Counted from the first letter of the stretch, positions 53,833-61,936 are shown. The stretch is 64,000 nucleotides of DNA from an uncultured Bacilli bacterium (GCA_934155645.1 CAKPHC010000005.1:1-64000), one strand, 5' to 3'. Translations and numbers: made by a program. Notes: generated by a model not told the origin, from the letters alone.

Positions 53833-53848
53833 TATTTCCCGGGAAATA
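53833..53848. promoter_or_regulatory. Noc-binding-type site 1
   Basis: TATTTCCCGGGAAATA, a perfect 16-bp palindrome at the edge of the parS cluster, upstream of dnaX. Confidence 0.75.
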
Positions 53849-53945
53849 ATTTTTCGTACATATGTTTGCAGACTGTATTTTTAGTTACTTATTATTTTTA
53901 TTTTAATTACAAAAATAATACTATTTTAAACTGTGAATATTTTTA

Positions 53946-53961
53946 TGTTACACGTGAAACA
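53946..53961. promoter_or_regulatory. parS site 1, one mismatch
   Basis: TGTTACACGTGAAACA differs from the parS consensus TGTTTCACGTGAAACA at one base. A DnaA-box-like TGTGAATAT starts at 53932. Confidence 0.8.
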
Positions 53962-53980
53962 TTTCACTCGAGACGAACGT

Positions 53981-54143
53981 TTAATTTATATATTCTATAA
54001 TTGTATATATTTAAGACAATTACTATTAATCATTATTAATTATTTGTGCAAATTATATCATCCAGTAATCTAACTGATAAAATCGCATATTAATTTTAAA
54101 CAATTTCTGTGGATATTTTTTTATGTTTCACGTGAAACATTGA
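53981..54143 (+). repeat. direct repeat copy A carrying parS
   Basis: This block from TTAATTTATATATT through TGTGGATAT to the parS at 54124 recurs at 54566-54718 with scattered changes. Shared stretches include TTTGTGCAAATTATATCATC and CAGTAATCTAAC. Confidence 0.75.
54124..54139. promoter_or_regulatory. parS site 2, perfect
   Basis: TGTTTCACGTGAAACA, the exact ParB target consensus. TGTGGATAT starts at 54108. Confidence 0.9.
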
Positions 54144-54382
54144 TTAACACATGCGCATAATATCAATGTGTTAAATTAAATTTTGAAAATGGCACATAGA
54201 CACATTCAAATACTTTTATTAATAAACATATATTTCAAAAAAGTTCTGAAATACATGACAATAATTGTAAATTCTATTAATATGTACAATTTAAACACTA
54301 TATGTTACCAAACAATTAAATTGCTATTTTATGCTATTGATTCTTGTGCTTTTTTCAACAAAAACTGTGAATATTTTTTCTA

Positions 54383-54398
54383 TGTTTCACGTGAAACA
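54383..54398. promoter_or_regulatory. parS site 3, perfect
   Basis: TGTTTCACGTGAAACA, the exact ParB target consensus. TGTGAATAT starts at 54366. Confidence 0.9.
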
Positions 54399-54531
54399 TT
54401 ATTTCTTTACTATATGGTTAATAAAATCACAAAGCAACTACTAATGTGATGTTTGCTTATAAAATAATAGAATTATTCACACAAAAAGTGAATTTATATC
54501 TATTTACTAAATACTAGTTTGTGGATATTTG

Positions 54532-54546
54532 TGTTATGTGTAAACA
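54532..54546. promoter_or_regulatory. decayed parS copy
   Basis: TGTTATGTGTAAACA is one base shorter than parS and has several changes, but it lies at the same place after a TGTGGATAT (54520) as the intact sites. It is probably inactive. Confidence 0.4.
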
Positions 54547-54565
54547 TTATTGTTTGAAATAAATG

Positions 54566-54718
54566 TTAAATTTATATGTTTTGTAATTGTATATACTTAA
54601 GACAATCGTCAATAATTATTTGTGCAAATTATATCATCCAGTAATCTAACGATAAAATTGCATATTGATTTTAAATAATTTCTGTGGATATTTTTTTATG
54701 TTTCACGTGAAACATTGA
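54566..54718 (+). repeat. direct repeat copy B carrying parS
   Basis: Second copy of the block at 53981-54143, about ten bases shorter, ending in a perfect parS. Confidence 0.75.
54699..54714. promoter_or_regulatory. parS site 4, perfect
   Basis: TGTTTCACGTGAAACA, the exact ParB target consensus. TGTGGATAT starts at 54683. Confidence 0.9.
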
Positions 54719-54875
54719 ATAATACGAAATCTAAAATTGCAAAATATTGTTAAAAGGTTTGAATTTCAAATAAATACTTCGAATCTTGATATGTGTCAGT
54801 AAAAAAAATAACAGTTCTTAAAAATATAGTTGTCAAGGTCGTGGTATATATATTTACCAATTACCAAAAGTAAAA

Positions 54876-54891
54876 TATTTCCTGGGAAATA
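54876..54891. promoter_or_regulatory. Noc-binding-type site 2, one mismatch
   Basis: TATTTCCTGGGAAATA differs from the palindrome at one central base. Confidence 0.6.
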
Positions 54892-55007
54892 ATTGTTGAA
54901 CATTTGTACGGTATATTTCTTTGGAATACATCTTGTGATTTAATTTATTACTGTACTATAACTAACATCCTTATATAATCGATATTATACATTGTGGATA
55001 TTTTTTA

Positions 55008-55023
55008 TGTTTCACGTGAAACC
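55008..55023. promoter_or_regulatory. parS site 5, one end mismatch
   Basis: TGTTTCACGTGAAACC matches the consensus except for the last base. TGTGGATAT starts at 54993. Confidence 0.85.
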
Positions 55024-55076
55024 ACACGCAATAAAAAAAAAATTAACATACATTAATCTTTTTTTAACCTTAAAAA

Positions 55077-55092
55077 TATTTCCCGGGAAATA
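55077..55092. promoter_or_regulatory. Noc-binding-type site 3
   Basis: TATTTCCCGGGAAATA, a perfect 16-bp palindrome about 25 bp beyond the tadA stop codon. Confidence 0.75.
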
Positions 55093-55116
55093 ATTTATCG
55101 AACAAAAATCGAACAT

Positions 55117-55566
55117 TTATCTTTTTTTACTAAAAAATTTTTTAATAATTGCAGAACATTCTTCTTCCATAATTCCTTTATCTATAATTACTTGATGGTT
55201 GTACTTTTTATTTTGCATTATCTTATATAATAATTCTATATTATCGTCATTATTTGATGAACATCCATATACTATTCTTGCAATTCTAGCTTGCTGAATG
55301 GCACTAGCACACATAGGACATGGTTCCATTGTTACATACAATGTAGCATCATTTAAACGCCAATCGTTTTTGTATTTACTAGCTTCTTCAATAGCTAATA
55401 ATTCTGCATGTTTTGTAACAACTTTCAATTTATCTTTTTGATTATAACCATATCCAATAATTTCATTATTTTCAACTATAACTGCTCCTACCGGTGTTTC
55501 ATCCTCACTGTATGCCTTTTTTGCAAGTTGTAGAGCCTCATTCATATAATACATATCACCATTCAT
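55117..55566 (-). CDS. tadA: tRNA-specific adenosine deaminase TadA
   Basis: TadA converts A34 to inosine in tRNA-Arg(ACG). The 149-residue protein has the zinc deaminase motifs TKHAELLAIEEA and EPCPMCASAI. The start at MNGDMYYMNEAL is chosen because GGAG lies 8 bases upstream; the open frame extends another 27 codons but that stretch is the SRP RNA gene and is not protein. The SRP RNA-tadA-dnaX neighbourhood is that of Bacillus. Confidence 0.95.
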   Translation of the reverse strand: MNGDMYYMNEALQLAKKAYSEDETPVGAVIVENNEIIGYGYNQKDKLKVVTKHAELLAIEEASKYKNDWRLNDATLYVTMEPCPMCASAIQQARIARIVYGCSSNNDDNIELLYKIMQNKKYNHQVIIDKGIMEEECSAIIKKFFSKKR

Positions 55567-55584
55567 AAACTTCACTCCATAAAA

Positions 55585-55661
55585 ATAGCGCACATAAATA
55601 GAGGTTGTTAAGGATGCTATCTTCCGATCCTGACCTGGTTCCAACATATTTATTGCGCTAT
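55585..55661 (-). ncRNA. ffs: signal recognition particle RNA, small bacterial type
   Basis: On the minus strand the conserved apical domain reads CCAGGTCAGGATCGGAAGATAGCA, shown here in two parts: the asymmetric loop CAGGTCAGG and the GGAA-tetraloop segment ATCGGAAGATAGCA. The ends AGCGCAATAAATA and TATTTATGTGCGCT pair to close the hairpin, about 77 nt in all. There is no Alu domain, so it is the short form rather than the long B. subtilis scRNA. It sits just before tadA, the usual place. Exact ends are estimated. Confidence 0.88.
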
Positions 55662-55700
55662 ATATAAATTAATATATTTTTAACTATTTTGCAAGCAAAT

Positions 55701-58238
55701 TTATTCTGTTTCTGTATTTTCTTGCTCTATTTCTTCTTCTATATGCTCTATTGTATTAGCGGTAGCTACTTTTTGATCGTTCTTTAAGTTAATCAATCTT
55801 ACACCTTGTGTATTTCTACTTAAAATTGATATTTGTTCGATAGATATACGTATCACTATACCTGTATTAGTAATAATCATTACATCTTCGTCACCTTTTA
55901 CAGACTTTAATGTAACTATATTACCATTTTTATCAGTAACATTAAGAGTTTTAACACCCTTACTACCTCTATGTGTTAAACGATATTCTTCAATAGGAGT
56001 ACGTTTACCATAACCATTTTCCGTTACAACTAATACTTGGTTGTTTTCTTCAACTACTTCTGCACCAACTACATAAGAATTCTCACATGAAATACCTTTT
56101 ACCCCAGAACTACTACGTCCCATCACTCTTACTTCATTTTCATGGAATCTTACTAATCTTCCATCACTGCTTCCAATGATTATTTCGTTGTTTCCTGTAG
56201 TTTTACGAACTGAAATCAATTCATCATCTTCTTTAAATACAATTGCTTTCTTACCATTTGTTCTAATATTATCAAATTCTGATAAAGGAGTACGTTTAAT
56301 CAATCCGTTTTTAGTAACAAAAGCCAAGTATTTAGTTTCTTCATTCTCTTGCTTAATTACAATAGTCGAAGTAATTTTTTCTTCTTTTTCTATTGGTAAT
56401 AAGTTTACTATTGGTAATCCCTTAGATTGCCTATTAAACTTAGGAATTTCATATCCTTTCATACGATATACTTTACCATAATTAGAGAATAATAATATGT
56501 AATCATGAGTAGTCATAGTAATTAATTTTTCAGGATAATCTTCTTCATTAGTACCCATACCCTTTATACCTACTCCTCCACGATTCTGAGTTTTATAAGT
56601 ATCTACAGGTAATCTCTTGATATATCCCTTATTAGTTAAAGTAATTATTGAATCCTCAACTGGTATTAATGATTCATCCTCAATATAATCAATTGCTGTC
56701 ATATCAATATCAGTACGACGATCATCGCCATATTTACTCTTGATTTCAAGTAATTCTTTTTTGATAATATCTAATACTTTTTGTTCTGAAGCAAGAATTG
56801 ATTTTAATTCTTCAATTTCTTGTAATAATTGCTCTAATTCTGCTTCTATTTTTTCTCTTTCTAATCCTGTTAAACGTCTCAATTTTAGTTCTAAAATTGC
56901 ATCAGTTTGAATCTCAGATAAACCAAACTTATTCATTAATTTTTCTTTTGCTTCAACATCACTCTTAGCTGCCTTAATAATTTTAACTACTTCATCAATA
57001 TTGTCCTGTGCAATTTTATATCCTTGTAAAATATGAACTCTACGCTCATCCTTAGCTAAATCAAACCTTGTACGTCTAATTATTACTTCTTTTTGATAAT
57101 CAATGTATTTTACAATTACTTCCTTTAAACCTAATGTTTTAGGAGTCATTCCATCTAACATTAAAAATATTATTCCATATTGAGTTTGAAAATTCGTATG
57201 CTTATACAAGTTATTCAAAACAACTTGAGGATTTGCATCTCTTTTTAATGTAATTGTTATTTTAACACCGTTTTTTAAATCTGTATGATAATCAGCAATT
57301 CCATCAATAACTTTTGTATGTACTAATTCAGCAACTTTATTCTTTAATTCCATAGTATTAACACCATATGGAACTTCAGTAATAACTATATTATGATGAT
57401 TACCAGCATCTTCTATAACAGCTTTACTTCGTATAGTAATTGTTCCTCTACCAGTTTCATATGCTTTCTTAATACCCGAATTACCTAATATTATACCTCC
57501 AGTAGGAAAATCTGGACCTTTGATATATTGCATCAATCCTAGAGTATCAATTTCAGGATTGTCAATATACGCTACACAACCATCTATAACCTCTCCTAAA
57601 TTATGTGGTGGGATATTAGTAGCCATACCTACTGCAATACCCATAGTACCATTTACTAAGATGTTAGGAAATCTTGAAGGTAAAACTCTTGGTTCTTTGC
57701 TAGTAACATCAAAGTTATCATCCATATCAACAGTATCTTTGTTAATATCTCTTAATAATTCTAATGATATTTTTGCTAATTTTGACTCGGTGTAACGCAT
57801 TGCTGCTGCACCATCACCCTCAATATTACCAAAGTTACCATGACCATCAATTAACATATATCTTTGGTTAAAGTCTTGAGCCATTCTTACCATTGCTTCA
57901 TAAATAGATGAATCACCATGTGGGTGATAATGTCCCATAACATAACCAACCGTTGTGGCAGATTTTCTATGAGGTTTATCAGGCGTATAACCAGATTCAT
58001 ACATAGACCATAGGATTCTACGATGTACCGGCTTTAATCCATCACGTAAATCTGGTAGTGCACGTGATGCAATTACACTCATTGAATACTCCAAGAAAGA
58101 AGATTTAACCTCATCTACGATATTATTTTCTGCTAAACTATCTCTTTCATGAAAATAGCCATTAAATTTTTCATTATCAATATTAACACGTTCTAATTCT
58201 TCATCAAATTCTTCATTTATATTATCTTTATTATCCAT
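55701..58238 (-). CDS. gyrA: DNA gyrase subunit A
   Basis: GyrA is the breakage-reunion subunit of gyrase. The 845-residue protein has the winged-helix active site with AAAMRYTE (catalytic Tyr), the quinolone-determining segment HPHGDSSIYEAM with the usual Ser and acidic residue, the coiled coil (about 430-500) and a C-terminal beta-pinwheel with the GyrA box QNRGGVGIKG. The order recF-gyrB-gyrA is the standard one. AGGAGGTGAATT precedes the ATG. Confidence 0.98.
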   Translation of the reverse strand: MDNKDNINEEFDEELERVNIDNEKFNGYFHERDSLAENNIVDEVKSSFLEYSMSVIASRALPDLRDGLKPVHRRILWSMYESGYTPDKPHRKSATTVGYVMGHYHPHGDSSIYEAMVRMAQDFNQRYMLIDGHGNFGNIEGDGAAAMRYTESKLAKISLELLRDINKDTVDMDDNFDVTSKEPRVLPSRFPNILVNGTMGIAVGMATNIPPHNLGEVIDGCVAYIDNPEIDTLGLMQYIKGPDFPTGGIILGNSGIKKAYETGRGTITIRSKAVIEDAGNHHNIVITEVPYGVNTMELKNKVAELVHTKVIDGIADYHTDLKNGVKITITLKRDANPQVVLNNLYKHTNFQTQYGIIFLMLDGMTPKTLGLKEVIVKYIDYQKEVIIRRTRFDLAKDERRVHILQGYKIAQDNIDEVVKIIKAAKSDVEAKEKLMNKFGLSEIQTDAILELKLRRLTGLEREKIEAELEQLLQEIEELKSILASEQKVLDIIKKELLEIKSKYGDDRRTDIDMTAIDYIEDESLIPVEDSIITLTNKGYIKRLPVDTYKTQNRGGVGIKGMGTNEEDYPEKLITMTTHDYILLFSNYGKVYRMKGYEIPKFNRQSKGLPIVNLLPIEKEEKITSTIVIKQENEETKYLAFVTKNGLIKRTPLSEFDNIRTNGKKAIVFKEDDELISVRKTTGNNEIIIGSSDGRLVRFHENEVRVMGRSSSGVKGISCENSYVVGAEVVEENNQVLVVTENGYGKRTPIEEYRLTHRGSKGVKTLNVTDKNGNIVTLKSVKGDEDVMIITNTGIVIRISIEQISILSRNTQGVRLINLKNDQKVATANTIEHIEEEIEQENTETE

Positions 58239-58248
58239 AATTCACCTC

Positions 58249-60174
58249 CTAGATATCTAAATTTTGTACATATCCAGCATTTTCTTCTATAAATTTTCTT
58301 CTAGGTTCTACTTCATCGCCCATAAGTTTTTCAAATATAGCATCAGCTGCAACACAATCATTAACAGTAATCTTTCTTAATACTCTTTTTTCTATGTCCA
58401 TTGTCGTTTCATTTAATTCATCAGCATCCATTTCTCCTAATCCTTTCATACGAGCAATTTCAGCACGAGCTCTAACGTTTTCTGGTAATGATTGTAAATA
58501 CTCATCTAGCTCTTCTTCATTTAAAACATATTTTCTTGTTTTTCCATGCATTATCCTGAACAATGGAGGTTGAGCGGCATATACATGTCCTGCTTCAACA
58601 ATAGGCTTAAAGAATCGATAGAATAAAGTTAATAATAATACTCTAATATGTGAACCATCAACATCGGCATCGGTCATAATTACAATTTTGTCATATCTTA
58701 ACTTTGATAAGTCAAATTCTTCACCTATTCCTGTACCAAATGCTGTTATAATTGTTCTTATTTCTTCATTTGATAATGCTCTATCAAGTCTTGCTTTTTC
58801 TACATTTAAAATCTTACCTCTTAATGGTAAAATTGCTTGTGTCATTGAATCTCTACCCTTTTTAGCAGAACCTCCAGCTGAATCTCCCTCGACTATAAAT
58901 ATTTCAGAAACTTTAGGGTCTTTGCTTTTACAATCAGATAGTTTACCAAAGAAGTTAGTCATAGTTAAATCACTTTTTCTAGTAATTTCCCTTGCCTTTT
59001 TAGCAGCATTTCTAGCACGGCATGCCAACATAGCTTTACTAACTATAGCTTTTGCATCATCTGGATTTTCCATTAAGAATCTTTCAAAACCTTGTGAAAA
59101 AACATTATCAGCTAGTTTTCTTACTTCGGAATTACCTAGTCTTCCTTTAGTTTGACCTTCAAACTGTGGATTAGGATGTTTACAAGAAATAATCATTGTC
59201 AATCCTTCTTTTACATCGTCTCCAGTTAAAGGGTCGTCCTTTTCTTTCAATATATTTGCTTTTCTTGCATAAGAATTAATTACTCTAGTTAATGCACGTC
59301 TAACACCTTCTTCATGAGTACCACCATCATGAGTATTAATATTATTGACAAACGAATAAATATTTTCATTATATCCTGTGTTATACTGCATTGCTACTTC
59401 AAAAAATACTCCGTCTTCTTCACCTTCTAAGTGAATAATATCTTCATGAACAGGTGTTTTTTCTTTATTAATAAATCTTACATATTCACTAATACCGCCT
59501 TCATATAAGAATGTTTCACCAGTTGTATCCTCTTCATCTCTATCATCCCTTAAAGTAATTGATAATCCTTTATTTAAAAATGCTAATTCACGAATACGAA
59601 CTCTTAACGTTTCATAATCATATATTTCACTATCAAATATATCAGGATCTGGTTTAAACGTTACTGTTGTACCAGTTCTATTAGGGCTACAAGTATCAAT
59701 TACATGTAGTGGTTCAACAGTATGTCCACCTTTTTCAAATCTTATATAGTTTACTTGACCATTTTTATATACTTTAACTTCAAGCCATTTACTTAAGGCA
59801 TTAACAACTGAAGCACCTACACCATGTAATCCACCAGATACTTTATAACCTCCGCCACCAAATTTTCCACCAGCATGTAATACAGTATAAACTGTTTCAA
59901 CAGTAGATAATTTAGTTTTAGGATGTATATCAGTAGGTATTCCACGACCATCATCTTTAACAGTTATTGAATTATCTTTATTTATAATAACTTCAATATT
60001 ATGACAAAAACCTGCTAAAGCTTCATCGATAGAGTTATCTACAATTTCCCAAACTAAATGATGTAACCCTTTTAAATCTGTTGTACCAATGTACATACCA
60101 GGACGTTTTCTTACAGCCTCAAGTCCATCTAATACTTGAATCGCCGAAGAATCATATACTTCTTTTTCTTCCAT
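58249..60174 (-). CDS. gyrB: DNA gyrase subunit B
   Basis: GyrB supplies the ATPase of gyrase. The 641-residue protein has the GHKL ATPase (VDNSIDEALAG, VKDDGRGIPTDIHPK, GGLHGVGASVVNALS) and the Toprim domain (EGDSAGGSAKKGRD, MTDADVDGSHIRVLLLT, PLRGKILNVEKARLD). GAAGGTGATTATA precedes the chosen ATG. Its first 23 bases overlap the end of recF, so the two genes are probably translationally coupled. Confidence 0.98.
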   Translation of the reverse strand: MEEKEVYDSSAIQVLDGLEAVRKRPGMYIGTTDLKGLHHLVWEIVDNSIDEALAGFCHNIEVIINKDNSITVKDDGRGIPTDIHPKTKLSTVETVYTVLHAGGKFGGGGYKVSGGLHGVGASVVNALSKWLEVKVYKNGQVNYIRFEKGGHTVEPLHVIDTCSPNRTGTTVTFKPDPDIFDSEIYDYETLRVRIRELAFLNKGLSITLRDDRDEEDTTGETFLYEGGISEYVRFINKEKTPVHEDIIHLEGEEDGVFFEVAMQYNTGYNENIYSFVNNINTHDGGTHEEGVRRALTRVINSYARKANILKEKDDPLTGDDVKEGLTMIISCKHPNPQFEGQTKGRLGNSEVRKLADNVFSQGFERFLMENPDDAKAIVSKAMLACRARNAAKKAREITRKSDLTMTNFFGKLSDCKSKDPKVSEIFIVEGDSAGGSAKKGRDSMTQAILPLRGKILNVEKARLDRALSNEEIRTIITAFGTGIGEEFDLSKLRYDKIVIMTDADVDGSHIRVLLLTLFYRFFKPIVEAGHVYAAQPPLFRIMHGKTRKYVLNEEELDEYLQSLPENVRARAEIARMKGLGEMDADELNETTMDIEKRVLRKITVNDCVAADAIFEKLMGDEVEPRRKFIEENAGYVQNLDI

Positions 60175-61282
60175 TATAATCACCTTCATTTTTTATTTTT
60201 CCATTTTCTATTCTGAAAACTTTTGCATTATTTAGTAATTTCTTACTTATACCAACGGTGTCATTAGCAGTAATAATTACTTGAATACCATCATTTATAA
60301 ACTCTATTAAATGATTTTTTTTACTTTTATCTAATTCACTAAAAATATCATCTAATAATAAAACTGGTTTAGTTCCTGTTAATTCTTCAAATATTGGTAT
60401 TTCAGCTAATTTAAAAGCTATCATAGCCATTTTTTGCTGTCCTTGAGAACCATAAGTTTTAGCATCATTATCATTAATAATAAAGCTAAAATCATCCCTG
60501 TGTGGCCCATATAAGGTCATCCCAGCAACTACTTCTTTATTCTGATTTAATCGATATTTTTCTCCCAATTGTTCTCTTAAGTTAGTGTTTGTAATATCAA
60601 TATTTGCTTCATATAATATTTTTAGTTGATCAGACTTAGTTAAATTATTATATATAGTGGAAATATTTTCATTAATTTTGTTTATAAAACTGATTCTTTC
60701 TTTATAAATATTAACAGCTCTATCTATTAAATTATTAGTAAGCACATCTAAATACCTATAATCACTAATTCCGTTAGTATATATCAACTTTAAGTAATCA
60801 TTGCGCATTTTTAATATCTTATTATACTCATTATAATTTTTTATATATTGCTGACTTAATTGACTTATTTCAATATTTAACAAATCTCTTCTTAGTGACG
60901 GTGTACCTTTAATAGTTTCCACATCTTCTGGGGAAAATAAAATCACATTAAAAGTACTAACATAATCAGAAATTTTTTTAATATTTGTATCATTTATAAA
61001 TACTTTTTTTTCATTATTAGATGACAAAACAGATAAGTTTTTGAAATATTTACCTATTTTTATATCACCTACAATTTTATAGCTATCACTACCTTTTCTT
61101 TTTAATATGTCATCATAATTAGTTCTGTATGATTTGGTAAGTGCTAAAACATATATACTTTCTAATATATTACTTTTTCCTTGAGCGTTGTTTCCTAAAA
61201 ATATATTAACTTGATTATTAAATTTTACGTTACATTTTTTATAATTTCTAAAATTTACTAAACTAATTTTAGTTAAAATCAT
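60152..61282 (-). CDS. recF: DNA replication and repair protein RecF
   Basis: RecF helps load RecA at gaps. The 376-residue protein has Walker A FLGNNAQGKSNILES, the ABC signature TYGSQGQQKMAMIA and Walker B PVLLLDDIFSELD. Its ATG overlaps the TGA of an eight-codon leader frame (61279-61305) as ATGA, with GGTGG inside that frame. An extended -10 promoter is at 61351-61359. The S4-domain gene yaaA that usually precedes recF is absent; a ComK-family gene takes its place. Confidence 0.97.
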   Translation of the reverse strand: MILTKISLVNFRNYKKCNVKFNNQVNIFLGNNAQGKSNILESIYVLALTKSYRTNYDDILKRKGSDSYKIVGDIKIGKYFKNLSVLSSNNEKKVFINDTNIKKISDYVSTFNVILFSPEDVETIKGTPSLRRDLLNIEISQLSQQYIKNYNEYNKILKMRNDYLKLIYTNGISDYRYLDVLTNNLIDRAVNIYKERISFINKINENISTIYNNLTKSDQLKILYEANIDITNTNLREQLGEKYRLNQNKEVVAGMTLYGPHRDDFSFIINDNDAKTYGSQGQQKMAMIAFKLAEIPIFEELTGTKPVLLLDDIFSELDKSKKNHLIEFINDGIQVIITANDTVGISKKLLNNAKVFRIENGKIKNEGDYNGRKRSI

Positions 61283-61305
61283 TTAAATCCACCAAAAACG
61301 CCCAT
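61279..61305 (-). CDS. eight-codon upstream frame coupled to recF
   Basis: ATG GGC GTT TTT GGT GGA TTT AAA TGA encodes MGVFGGFK. It has AAAGGTG 5 bases upstream, and its TGA overlaps the recF ATG (ATGA). It could couple or throttle recF translation. It is short enough to be chance. Confidence 0.35.
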   Translation of the reverse strand: MGVFGGFK

Positions 61306-61350
61306 ATAAACACCTTTACCTATTTCTTAATCCACTATACATACAACTAC

Positions 61351-61359
61351 ATTATATCA
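61351..61359 (-). promoter_or_regulatory. extended -10 promoter element of recF
   Basis: TGATATAAT on the minus strand, about 70 bases before the recF start, giving a leader of about 60 bases that contains the eight-codon frame. Confidence 0.5.
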
Positions 61360-61379
61360 TATTTTAGATAAATATAAAA

Positions 61380-61402
61380 GAAAAAAGAGGTTTTTCCCCT
61401 TT
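61380..61402 (-). terminator. comK-like gene terminator
   Basis: AAAGGGG / CCTCTTT hairpin (one G-T pair) with a 5-base loop and T run on the minus strand, at the stop codon. Confidence 0.75.
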
Positions 61403-61847
61403 ATTTTTGCCTAATTCTTTTATTAATTAATACATCTAACATACCAGCTCTTAATAATTGATTCTCAAATGACAATTTTGATATTTTAAATTCTTCTTCT
61501 ATACCATTTTGAAATACTACTTTTGTGTTTTTACCTTCTTTTTTTCTATTTTTAACATAACTGTGATTTATCCAGCAACAGTCACTAGAAGATGCAGCTT
61601 TTGTTGGAAAAAAAATAATTCTTTCGCTTTCTTCAATCAGAAGTGGTATTTTATAACTAAAATTAAGCATTTTTTGAGCAGCTTTTATCCGTCCGTCATA
61701 AGTACTACCGTAGTATTCACAATTTTCCTCCATTATTTCAAAAGTTGATTTAGCAATAACATGTTCTTTAGATAATTCAATAATCTTAGATTTATTACTA
61801 CTAATTGGTATAATTGCTATTGTCTCATCATTGATTTCATAATCCAT
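61401..61847 (-). CDS. comK: ComK-family competence transcription factor
   Basis: ComK activates the DNA-uptake genes in Bacillus by binding AAAAN5TTTT boxes. The 148-residue protein matches ComK in order: NDETIAIIPI, CEYYGSTYDGR (43-53), IPLLIEESERIIFFPT (68-82), CCWINHSYVKN (90-100) and SFENQLLRAGMLDVLI. It lacks the roughly 45-residue C-terminal tail of B. subtilis ComK (192), the part bound by the MecA/ClpC degradation machinery. It stands alone between dnaN and recF. It may be a ComK1-like activator of late competence genes or a diverged relative. Confidence 0.8.
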   Translation of the reverse strand: MDYEINDETIAIIPISSNKSKIIELSKEHVIAKSTFEIMEENCEYYGSTYDGRIKAAQKMLNFSYKIPLLIEESERIIFFPTKAASSSDCCWINHSYVKNRKKEGKNTKVVFQNGIEEEFKISKLSFENQLLRAGMLDVLINKRIRQK

Positions 61848-61892
61848 AAAAAATCCCCCATTTCTTAATTTGTAATTTAAATTACGGGGGAT
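61848..61892 (-). terminator. hairpin abutting the comK start codon
   Basis: On the minus strand ATCCCCC (61892-61886) and GGGGGAT (61858-61852 region) can pair and are followed directly by TTTTTT and the comK ATG. A 14-bp palindrome GTAATTTAAATTAC (61872-61885) lies in the loop. It could end dnaN transcripts. The GGGGGA is also the only ribosome binding site candidate for comK. Confidence 0.55.
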
Positions 61893-61898
61893 ATTATA
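61893..61898 (-). promoter_or_regulatory. -10 box candidate of comK
   Basis: TATAAT on the minus strand, 45 bases before the comK ATG. No standard -35 is present; the first Spo0A-type box ends 11 bases upstream of it, as at an activator-dependent promoter. Confidence 0.45.
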
Positions 61899-61909
61899 TT
61901 TGATTAATT

Positions 61910-61936
61910 TGTCGAAATCTGTCGAATTATGTCGAC
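61910..61936 (+). promoter_or_regulatory. three tandem Spo0A boxes
   Basis: TGTCGAA at 61910-61916, TGTCGAA at 61920-61926 and TGTCGAC at 61930-61936 match the Spo0A box TGNCGAA (the third with one mismatch) and repeat at exactly 10 bp. They lie in the 100 bp between dnaN and comK, beside the comK -10 box. Confidence 0.6.

Larger units (their letters stand above)
53774..55116. other. gene-free centromere-like region with parS and Noc-type sites
   Basis: About 1.3 kb between dnaX and tadA has no credible gene. It is very AT-rich and holds five parS matches and one decayed copy, three Noc-type palindromes, six DnaA-box-like 9-mers and a duplicated block of about 155-163 bp (53981-54143 and 54566-54718). 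The dnaX promoter sits at its left edge (53791-53799). Small frames here have no ribosome binding sites. In Bacillus parS sites are clustered near the origin and Noc sites are scattered; here they are together. Confidence 0.8.

Noticed and set aside
53758..54449. Two short plus-strand frames in the parS region
   Set aside because: They have no ribosome binding site, odd composition, and cover parS and Noc-type palindromes.
55567..55647. N-terminal extension of tadA
   Set aside because: This stretch is the SRP RNA gene; TadA homology and a good SD begin at 55566.
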